From Bacillota bacterium (GTDB lineage Bacteria > Bacillota_I > Bacilli_A > Acholeplasmatales > Acholeplasmataceae): a stretch of 5,261 nt of DNA. Below the pieces are notes generated by a model. That model saw only the letters and a list, made by a program, of their open reading frames with translations. It did not search any database and was not told the origin of the DNA. Both the position numbers and the translations under genes were made by a program. This document shows, piece by piece, positions 1 to 4,947 of the stretch (within the stretch, counting starts at the first letter, position 1; every line of letters starts with the position of its first letter). The DNA is taken from NCBI GenBank assembly GCA_023458995.1, contig JAEWVV010000099.1, positions 1 to 5,261 of the forward strand. The letters are read 5' to 3'.

Positions 1-65
1 TACTCCTCTAATAGTCAAAGCTATACATATGAATCTCAAATCCACAGTACCTATATTTAATTATA
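1..65 (-). promoter_or_regulatory. Possible promoter and SD of a divergent gene off the left edge
   Basis: Read on the minus strand, a perfect TATAAT lies at 60-65 and an SD-like AGAGGAGTA lies at 1-9, so a start codon just outside the window would be expected. No convincing -35 box is visible 16-18 bp upstream of the TATAAT. The only minus-strand ATG nearby (26-28) opens a six-codon frame and is not a gene. This is inference from two short motifs. Confidence 0.3.
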
Positions 66-132
66 GTTATTTAAAAGAAAGGAAGCTATATTCAATCAGT
101 TAAATACTACACTATTGAATATACAAGAAACT

Positions 133-975
133 ATGGATATCCTACTCTATAATCCGCTATCACGTAATGGTAAAAATGACAAATTCATCCAAAAGATCAT
201 TAAAAAACTCAAAAAAGATGGTCGACCTGTCGTAAGTTATAATATTCTTGCTATTGATGATGTTGATCTTTTTCTTGCTGGATGCAATGAAGGTGATCGT
301 ATTATCATCATCGGTGGTGATGGAACGATTAATCATTTAGCGAATCGAATCAATCAATTATCATTTACACAAGACTTATGCATGTATCAAGCAGGTACAG
401 GTAATGATTTTGCACGTTCGTTAAAGATTAAAAACAAAGTTGTACCGATTAAAGAGTATTTAAAAAATCTACCGATCGTTACATTCCAAGATAAAAAACG
501 TTATTTTTTAAATGGTGTTGGTGGTGGGCTTGACGGGATGATTGCTTATTTAGTAAACCACTCAAAGTATAAGAAAAGCAAACTGAACTATTTTAGACAT
601 GCTTTTGAGGGATTTACCAAATTTAAACATATATCAGCGACCATTAAAGTAGATGACTATACATTTACTGAGCATAAAATATGGTTTGCAAGTATGATGA
701 ATAGTGCTTATTATGGCGGTGGGATGAAGATTGCACCTAAAGCTAATCGATTAGAAAAAGATTTATACTTAGTTGTAGTTAAAGATATTCCTAAATGGCT
801 ATTAATTCTTATTTTCCCAACAATATATCTCGGTTGGCATACAATATTTAAAAAATATGTGAAGATTATTCGTGGACAGGAGATTTCGATTAAATTTGAT
901 AAGCCAACCTATATTCAAATCGATGGCGATGTCGAATATCCAATCGAAGAATTTAAGGTTACAGCTGCAAAATAA
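133..975 (+). CDS. Diacylglycerol kinase family lipid kinase (DagK/YegS-like)
   Basis: The product is a cytosolic or membrane-associated lipid kinase of the DAGK-catalytic family, which transfers phosphate from ATP to diacylglycerol or a related lipid in phospholipid turnover. Counting from the ATG at 133 (280 aa), the protein opens with the family's first strand (DILLYNPLSRNGK). It carries the nucleotide-binding GGDGT at 61-65, the GTGNDFARS motif at 88-96, an NGVGGGLDG segment and a C-terminal QIDGD motif, all in family order and at normal length. A hydrophobic stretch (WLLILIFPTIYLGW) near the C-terminus may lie on the membrane. The start is uncertain. An in-frame TTG at 115 would add MNIQET, and neither start has a good SD. 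The AAAGGAAG at 78-85 is too far upstream of both. ATG is preferred because family members begin right at this first strand. The exact lipid substrate cannot be told. The gene stands alone and converges on trpS. Confidence 0.88.
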   Translation: MDILLYNPLSRNGKNDKFIQKIIKKLKKDGRPVVSYNILAIDDVDLFLAGCNEGDRIIIIGGDGTINHLANRINQLSFTQDLCMYQAGTGNDFARSLKIKNKVVPIKEYLKNLPIVTFQDKKRYFLNGVGGGLDGMIAYLVNHSKYKKSKLNYFRHAFEGFTKFKHISATIKVDDYTFTEHKIWFASMMNSAYYGGGMKIAPKANRLEKDLYLVVVKDIPKWLLILIFPTIYLGWHTIFKKYVKIIRGQEISIKFDKPTYIQIDGDVEYPIEEFKVTAAK

Positions 976-995
976 AAAGGAGATTTCTCCTTTTT
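974..995. terminator. Bidirectional terminator between the lipid kinase gene and trpS
   Basis: AAAAAGGAG (974-982) pairs perfectly with CTCCTTTTT (987-995) around the loop ATTT. The T-run gives a U-tract for plus-strand transcripts, and the A-run gives one for minus-strand transcripts. The stop codon of the lipid kinase gene (973-975) overlaps the left arm, and the stop of trpS (995-997) overlaps the right arm. One hairpin therefore appears to end both convergent genes. Confidence 0.8.
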
Positions 996-2071
996 TATTT
1001 GATACGACCTAAGCCTATTTTCTTATAAACCTTTTGGATCTTTCTTCCAGCAACGAATCTTGCACGTTCTGCACCTTGACTCAAGATTTCATCTAGTTTG
1101 GCATCGTTGATGATTTGGAAATACTTTTGTTGAATGGGACGAATGGTGTCACAAACGATTTCAGCTAAGTCTGATTTAAAGACTGCATAATTTGAATCTT
1201 TATATTTTTCTTCGAGTTCTTTAATTGAATAATCCGTTAATGATGCATAAATCTGAAGTAAATTAGAAATACCAGGTTTCTTTTTTAAATCAAATTTTAT
1301 CTTTGTATCGGAGTCTGTTACTGCACTTTTGATTTTGTTTCGAATATTTTGTAAATCATCGAGAAGTAAAATATAAGATTTTGGATTATCATCTGATTTT
1401 GACATTTTCTTTTCAGGATCAGTCAAACTCTTGATACGTGCACCAGTTTTGGGATAGAAGCCTTCAGGAACAACGAATGTTTCCCCATAAGCATTGTTAA
1501 AACGTGTAGCTAGATCTCTTGTAAGTTCTAAGTGCTGTTTCTGGTCATCACCGATGGGTACTAAATGTGCATCATAAAGTAAGATATCAGCAGCCATCAG
1601 TGCAGGATAAGTAAGAAGTGATGTACGAATACCCTCGACCTGTTTACCCTTTTTATCTTTATACTGGGTCATTCGTTCCATTTCGCCAACATAAGCTGTC
1701 GATTCCATGATATACCCTAATGCGCTATGCTCTAATACTTCAGATTGAATAAATAGGTTCACCTTTTTAGGGTCAAGACCACATGCAATATATAATGCTG
1801 CAACACTTCTGATATTTTTCTTTAATTCTTGACGATCAATCGGTGTTGTAATGGCATGTAGATCAGCAATAAAAATGAAGAACTCGGTATCCTCAAGTTC
1901 ATCCTGAAGTGTAACAAACTGACGAAGCGCTCCAATATAGTTACCTAATGTCAGTTTTCCTGTGGGTTGAATGCCTGACACGAGTGTCTTTCTTTTTTGT
2001 GCTTTGACTTGTAAATTGATGGGTAGTTCGATTTCTTCTACCTTTTTTCTTTCGATAACTGCAGTTGCCAT
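995..2071 (-). CDS. trpS: Tryptophan--tRNA ligase (TrpRS)
   Basis: This class I aminoacyl-tRNA synthetase charges tRNA-Trp with tryptophan using ATP in the cytoplasm. The catalytic domain starts near residue 29 with the family signature SGIQPTGKLTLGNYIGA (32-48). This contains the HIGH-equivalent GNYIG. The tryptophan/ATP pocket segment GDDQKQHLELTR is at 174-185, and KMSKS is at 222-226. The C-terminal helical anticodon-binding part is complete. At 358 aa it is about 25-30 residues longer than typical bacterial TrpRS, because of an N-terminal extension rich in K and E (residues 1-28). The ATG at 2069-2071 is supported by a perfect SD 7 nt upstream, and there is no other Met before the catalytic core, so the extension looks genuine. 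Expression is controlled by the T-box leader directly upstream. The stop codon lies in the shared terminator. Confidence 0.98.
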   Translation of the reverse strand: MATAVIERKKVEEIELPINLQVKAQKRKTLVSGIQPTGKLTLGNYIGALRQFVTLQDELEDTEFFIFIADLHAITTPIDRQELKKNIRSVAALYIACGLDPKKVNLFIQSEVLEHSALGYIMESTAYVGEMERMTQYKDKKGKQVEGIRTSLLTYPALMAADILLYDAHLVPIGDDQKQHLELTRDLATRFNNAYGETFVVPEGFYPKTGARIKSLTDPEKKMSKSDDNPKSYILLLDDLQNIRNKIKSAVTDSDTKIKFDLKKKPGISNLLQIYASLTDYSIKELEEKYKDSNYAVFKSDLAEIVCDTIRPIQQKYFQIINDAKLDEILSQGAERARFVAGRKIQKVYKKIGLGRIK

Positions 2072-2078
2072 AGTTAAT

Positions 2079-2084
2079 CCTCCT
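2079..2084 (-). promoter_or_regulatory. Ribosome binding site of trpS
   Basis: On the minus strand AGGAGG (within AAGGAGGA, 2078-2085) precedes the ATG by 7 nt. This near-ideal site fixes the start codon and shows that the N-terminal extension of TrpRS is translated. It lies just past the U-tract of the T-box terminator, so it is made only when transcription reads through. Confidence 0.9.
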
Positions 2085-2121
2085 TAAAAAAATAAAAACG
2101 CCCTTAAATAATCTAAGGACG
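2085..2121 (-). terminator. Conditional terminator of the trpS T-box leader
   Basis: On the minus strand CGUCCUUA (2114-2121) pairs with UAAGGGCG (2099-2106), including one G-U pair and a 7-nt loop. A U-rich tract follows (2085-2098). The 5' arm is shared with the antiterminator formed by the T-box sequence, so the two folds are exclusive. No other terminator is visible after pepF, so this hairpin probably also limits read-through from pepF. Confidence 0.92.
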
Positions 2122-2295
2122 TTTACACGCGGTGCCACCTTAGTTCTAAGTCAATGACTTAGCCCTCAATGTCGTTAAAGCCGACAGTACTATTGTGCTC
2201 CAAGGTCCCACATCATATTTGATTATGTTCGGCTTTCACCATCCCGAATCGCTAAGTATAATCGTTTAATATGATTCATCCTTTTCACTGCACAA
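2085..2295 (-). promoter_or_regulatory. Tryptophan-specific T-box riboswitch of trpS
   Basis: This leader RNA senses uncharged tRNA-Trp and then lets transcription continue into trpS. Stem I is closed by 2290-2295 pairing with 2193-2198, followed by an AGUGA bulge of the kink-turn type. Above that, AAGG pairs with CCTT, and the specifier loop contains UGG (2208-2210), the Trp codon, followed by G and A. The upper arm has ATCATATT/AATATGAT and GATTAT/ATAATC, and its top carries the conserved GGTGAAAGCC. Further stems lie at 2170-2186 and 2146-2162 (CTAAGTC/GACTTAG). The T-box sequence AAGGTGGCACCGCG is at 2128-2141. Its UGGC bulge (2134-2137) can pair with the GCCA 3' end expected of a G73 tRNA-Trp. 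In the antiterminator, AAGG (2138-2141) pairs with CCTT (2115-2118), excluding the terminator. Motifs and pairings are seen directly; the mechanism is established for the T-box family. Confidence 0.96.
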
Positions 2296-2299
2296 CCTC

Positions 2300-2328
2300 A
2301 TTATACACGAGGTCTAGTTATTCTTCAA
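2300..2328 (-). promoter_or_regulatory. Promoter of the trpS T-box transcript
   Basis: Minus-strand TTGAAG (2323-2328) and a perfect TATAAT (2300-2305) are separated by exactly 17 bp. Transcription would start near 2293-2295, at the base of T-box stem I. The -35 box overlaps the last sense codons of pepF. The -10 box sits in the loop of a small inverted repeat (ACCTC 2295-2299 / GAGGT 2309-2313), which may be chance. Confidence 0.8.
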
Positions 2329-4081
2329 GTACTTTCTCGAGTTGGTCAACAAGGCTTACAAAGCGGTTGATGACTGCCATGAATGTTTCTTTATTGGTTA
2401 AGTCAGCTCCTGCTTTAGCAGCTTGGTTAACGGGATAATCGGAACCACCTGATTTTAATAAACCAAGATAATTCTTCATTGCGTTAGGTTCACCCTTCTT
2501 CACATTATCATAAATCTTTAAGGATGCACTGTAGGATGTTGCATACTGGTAAACATAGAATGGTGTGTAATAAAGATGAGGAATATAAGCCCAAACGTAT
2601 TCTTTACCATTTTCTTCAGTAATATCAAGATCGTAATAATGTTTATAAAGATCAATCATAATTTTCGATAAAGATTGATAAGTGATGGGAACACCTTGTT
2701 CAACAAGTTTATTCGCTTCATATTCGTATGTAGCAAATAGTGTTTGACGGAAGAAGGTTGCCATAATACCATCGATGGCTGTTTCTAATAGATCAATTTT
2801 TTGTTCTTTTGTTTTTGACTGACTGATTAAATAATCAAGTAAGACATGTTCGTTAAATGTGGATGCAATTTCAGCAACGAAGATCGTATAATCTGCCATT
2901 GCCATTGGTTGTGATTCATTTGAGAAGATCGTATGCGCTGAGTGTCCAGCCTCATGTGCTAATGTGAAGACTGAATCTAGTGTATCATCATGATTGAGTA
3001 AGATATAAGGATGGAATCCATAAAGTCCTGATGAATAAGCACCTGTACGTTTACCATCAGCAGGATATGCATCAACAAATCCATCTTTTAATGCTTCTTT
3101 TTGATGTTCAACAAAGACGGGGTCCATATGTTTAATTGCTTCAAAGAACATATTTCTCGCAGTTTCAAAGGAATACTTCGTATCATCTTTAGCCAGTTTC
3201 ATGAAACGATCATATGTATGATATTTCTCAAGTTTTAAGTGTTTCTTGCGTAAAGCGATATAACGTTTGATTTGAGCAGTATTTTCATAAGCAGCATCCT
3301 TAAGATTATGAAAAACAGAAGTTGGAATGTTATTTCTAAATAAAGCAGCTTCAAGTGAACTTTCATAATTTCTTGATTTATAGTTTGCTGCTAATTGTTG
3401 TAAAACAAGGTTATAAGTACTTGCAAAAGCAGCACGATTGTCTTTGTAACGTTTAAATGCAGCTTCAAAGATAATCTTACGATCTTCGGCAAGTGGTGTT
3501 TCTGCAAGTAAAGAACGATAATTAGATTGAGAAACTGTAATTTCTTTTCCAGAGGTTAGAGTTACTTTTTCATCTTGACGATCGATAATCGCTAATGCTT
3601 GATATAAAGATGATGGAACACTGCGTGATGCACCAAAGTTTGCAAGAATTGTTTCTTGATCTGTTGATAAAACGTGTTTTTGTTGTAAAAACAGTTTTTC
3701 CATTTCAAACTTATGTGTTTTTAGAAAATCATCAGCATTCACAAAACTCATGACTTTTTCTTCACCCATAGAAATTAACTCTGGGGAAACGAATGAAGTC
3801 TTTTGACCTAAGTCAGAAAACATTAACATTAATTGTTGGTTTTTCGCAGATTTAACTGTATCTTTTAAGTTTAAGTCAGATGATAAGTGAATGAAACCGT
3901 AAAGCCGATACATTAATTTAGTTGTTTCTTCCTCAGAAACATAAAATTCACGAAATGATGCAAAATCAGAAAGTTTACCTTTAAATGATCCTAAGTGATC
4001 GATATGAGCAGGTAGTTTTTTTAAATCTTCCTCCCAAGCTTCTAGATTGGGGTAAAAAAGTGATAAATCCCATTTAGACAT
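2318..4081 (-). CDS. pepF: Oligoendopeptidase F (M3B family zinc metallopeptidase)
   Basis: This cytosolic zinc metallopeptidase hydrolyses short peptides and is usually linked to peptide nutrition and turnover. The 587-aa protein has the usual length. An N-terminal helical region (about 1-110) and the oligopeptidase F domain lead into the catalytic domain. There, HEAGH at 376-380 supplies the two zinc-binding His and the catalytic Glu377. Glu404 in VAEIAS is the expected third zinc ligand. The C-terminal HLYYTPFYVYQYATS (502-516) matches the conserved substrate-binding region of M3 enzymes. No signal peptide is seen. The ATG at 4079-4081 has AAGGAG (4091-4096) 9 nt upstream. The gene is divergent from spx and lies upstream of trpS on the same strand, but trpS has its own promoter and leader. 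The C-terminal codons double as the trpS -35 box. The reading frame is intact throughout. Confidence 0.96.
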   Translation of the reverse strand: MSKWDLSLFYPNLEAWEEDLKKLPAHIDHLGSFKGKLSDFASFREFYVSEEETTKLMYRLYGFIHLSSDLNLKDTVKSAKNQQLMLMFSDLGQKTSFVSPELISMGEEKVMSFVNADDFLKTHKFEMEKLFLQQKHVLSTDQETILANFGASRSVPSSLYQALAIIDRQDEKVTLTSGKEITVSQSNYRSLLAETPLAEDRKIIFEAAFKRYKDNRAAFASTYNLVLQQLAANYKSRNYESSLEAALFRNNIPTSVFHNLKDAAYENTAQIKRYIALRKKHLKLEKYHTYDRFMKLAKDDTKYSFETARNMFFEAIKHMDPVFVEHQKEALKDGFVDAYPADGKRTGAYSSGLYGFHPYILLNHDDTLDSVFTLAHEAGHSAHTIFSNESQPMAMADYTIFVAEIASTFNEHVLLDYLISQSKTKEQKIDLLETAIDGIMATFFRQTLFATYEYEANKLVEQGVPITYQSLSKIMIDLYKHYYDLDITEENGKEYVWAYIPHLYYTPFYVYQYATSYSASLKIYDNVKKGEPNAMKNYLGLLKSGGSDYPVNQAAKAGADLTNKETFMAVINRFVSLVDQLEKVLEE

Positions 4082-4115
4082 GTGTTTCTACTCCTTTTTT
4101 ATATAACATAGTTCT

Positions 4116-4145
4116 ATTATAACCTATCAATCGAATAGACTGAAA
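4116..4145 (-). promoter_or_regulatory. Likely promoter of pepF
   Basis: A perfect minus-strand TATAAT is at 4116-4121. The best -35 candidate is a weak TTTCAG (4140-4145) with an 18-bp spacer. The implied 5' leader is about 28 nt and carries the AAGGAG ribosome binding site. The -10 is convincing; the -35 is not. Confidence 0.55.
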
Positions 4146-4194
4146 CGTTAATTTCTTGAATTGTGTAAAATAAGACCATTTTTTCCCTGTGATG

Positions 4195-4223
4195 TTGTAT
4201 TTAGGAGTGAATAATTATATAAT
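4195..4223 (+). promoter_or_regulatory. Promoter of spx
   Basis: TTGTAT (4195-4200) and TATAAT (4218-4223) are separated by 17 bp, a standard housekeeping sigma spacing. The predicted start near 4230 gives a 5' leader of about 70 nt. It is divergent from the pepF promoter, with about 50 bp between the two -35 elements where a shared regulator could bind. No clear operator palindrome is visible there. Confidence 0.75.
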
Positions 4224-4263
4224 AAAACCGCAAGGAAAAATCTTTTATACAAGAACACATAGT

Positions 4264-4296
4264 GCTATAGGCTAATACCTATGCTCCTAGAGGAGG
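4264..4296 (+). promoter_or_regulatory. Possible SD-masking hairpins in the spx leader
   Basis: Two short hairpins can form just before spx. In the first, ATAGG (4267-4271) pairs with CCTAT (4278-4282), extended by two G-C pairs past a bulged T. In the second, CTCC (4284-4287) pairs with GGAG (4292-4295) around TAGA, covering the SD AGGAGG (4291-4296). C4284 can be used by either hairpin, so they compete slightly. The second stem is only 4 bp and may be too weak to matter. Confidence 0.3.
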
Positions 4297-4302
4297 AAGA
4301 CA

Positions 4303-4764
4303 ATGATTACAATTTTTACAACACCTAGTTGTTCATCTTGTCGGAAAGCGAAAAAGTGGCTTGATGATCATAAGATACCTTATGAAGAAAAAAACCTATT
4401 TAACCAACGAATCACAGAAGACGATATCGATCGTATGTTGGAAAATGCAGAAAATGGTTTTGAAGACATCATTTCAACTCGCTCCAAGATTTTTAAAGAA
4501 CAATCACTCGATGTCGAAGACATGAAAATTAGTGAGCTCAAAGAGTTCATTATCGACAATCCATCGGTATTAAAGCGTCCAATCATGATCGATGGCGATA
4601 AATTACAAGTTGGATATAACGATGAAGAAATTCGTGTTTTCATACCTAAGAGATTACGCGAGCTAATCATGTGCGTTGATTGTCCACAAGGTGAGTTTTG
4701 CGATTATCAAAGTGCATTAAAACGCTACTTTGAAGAAATCAAAAAAGATTTACACACAACCTAA
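4303..4764 (+). CDS. spx: Spx-family redox-responsive transcriptional regulator
   Basis: Spx proteins bind the alpha C-terminal domain of RNA polymerase and redirect transcription during thiol/oxidative stress. They are cytosolic, thioredoxin-fold members of the ArsC family. The protein starts TIFTTPSCSSCRKAKKWL, with the redox-switch CXXC at C10 and C13. It keeps Gly52 in the ENGFEDIISTRSKIF segment, which in B. subtilis Spx contacts RNA polymerase, and the KRPIM motif (91-95) with Arg92. An arsenate reductase proper would not carry this set. At 153 aa it exceeds the usual roughly 131 aa. After IRVFIPKRLRE the normal tail is replaced or extended by about 30 residues with C124, C127 and C133 (CVDC, then GEFC), ending in a charged helix-like segment. 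The ATG has a strong SD (4291-4296) 6 nt upstream. It has its own promoter and terminator, so it is monocistronic. Assignment to Spx is firm; the role of the tail is unknown. Confidence 0.93.
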   Translation: MITIFTTPSCSSCRKAKKWLDDHKIPYEEKNLFNQRITEDDIDRMLENAENGFEDIISTRSKIFKEQSLDVEDMKISELKEFIIDNPSVLKRPIMIDGDKLQVGYNDEEIRVFIPKRLRELIMCVDCPQGEFCDYQSALKRYFEEIKKDLHTT

Positions 4765-4765
4765 C

Positions 4766-4797
4766 AAAAAAGGAACTCGTGCTGAGTTCCTTTTTTT
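4766..4797 (+). terminator. Rho-independent terminator of spx
   Basis: GGAACTC (4772-4778) pairs with GAGTTCC (4784-4790) around GTGCT, followed by seven T (4791-4797). A preceding A-run (4766-4771) extends the stem and could allow weak function on the other strand. It begins two bases after the spx stop codon. Confidence 0.93.
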
Positions 4798-4799
4798 CA

Positions 4800-4824
4800 T
4801 TATGTTGGTCGAAGACTAACATAA
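4800..4824. repeat. Inverted repeat between the spx terminator and the IS hairpin
   Basis: TTATGTTGGTC (4800-4810) and GACTAACATAA (4814-4824) form an 11-bp stem with one G-T pair and a GAA loop. Neither side is followed by a U-tract, so it does not look like a normal terminator. It lies between the spx terminator T-run and the left-end hairpin of the insertion sequence. It could belong to the host flank or be the outermost part of the element. Confidence 0.6.
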
Positions 4825-4826
4825 AA

Positions 4827-4845
4827 CCACCTGCTCTGCGGGTGG
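4827..4845 (+). repeat. IS200-type left-end hairpin
   Basis: CCACCTGC (4827-4834) pairs with GCGGGTGG (4838-4845) around TCT, 8 bp with one T-G pair. GC-rich, strand-specific hairpins at this position are what IS200/IS605 transposases bind in the left end. The T-G pair is a typical irregularity that lets the transposase tell the strands apart (family knowledge; inference here). Confidence 0.75.
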
Positions 4846-4864
4846 ACTCAAAGAAGCGGAAGCG

Positions 4865-4895
4865 TTGAAAAAAGAATCCCCTTGATTGGTATAAT
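4865..4895 (+). promoter_or_regulatory. Transposase promoter with extended -10
   Basis: TATAAT at 4890-4895 is preceded by TGG (4887-4889), giving a full extended -10 (TGNTATAAT). A TTGAAA at 4865-4870 is a possible -35 with a long 19-bp spacer. Transcription would start near 4902, inside the loop of the SD-masking stem described at 4874-4939. The native transcript would then lack the 5' arm of that stem. Confidence 0.6.
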
Positions 4896-4939
4896 GGTAA
4901 TGACCAATTGCCTTACACCAATTAAATCAAGGAGGATTC
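4874..4939 (+). promoter_or_regulatory. SD-sequestering stem-loop of the transposase leader
   Basis: Bases 4874-4887 pair with 4925-4939 over 14 base pairs, broken only by a bulged A at 4933. The stem uses GAATCC/GGATTC, then CCTTGATT/AATCAAGG. The 3' arm includes the whole AAGGAGG SD (4929-4935). A transcript entering from outside would fold this way and hide the SD. Within the loop, ATTGGT (4885-4890) also matches two ACCAAT copies (4903-4908 and 4917-4922), so alternative folds exist. IS200 is known to mask its transposase SD in this manner. Confidence 0.75.
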
Positions 4940-4947
4940 TATCACCA

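Noticed and set aside
115..2071. Possible UGA-as-Trp recoding, as in Mycoplasma
   Set aside because: All tryptophans in the genes are TGG and no in-frame TGA is needed in any intact gene. The only TGA met is after the frameshift in the transposase remnant.
1941..2138. 65-aa minus-strand reading frame
   Set aside because: It overlaps the trpS 5' end in another frame and extends into the T-box terminator and U-tract. It has no SD, and its composition is low-complexity K/R/T.
4380..4670. 96-aa minus-strand reading frame
   Set aside because: It is antisense to spx, serine- and isoleucine-rich, matches no family I recognise, and has no SD.
4303..4764. Arsenate reductase (ArsC)
   Set aside because: It shares the fold, but the CXXC, the Gly52 context, ISTRSKIF and KRPIM pattern is that of Spx. 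No ars genes are nearby.
4882..4947. Upstream TTG start for the transposase
   Set aside because: It lies in the leader stem, has no SD, and adds residues foreign to the family. The ATG at 4948 follows a strong SD.
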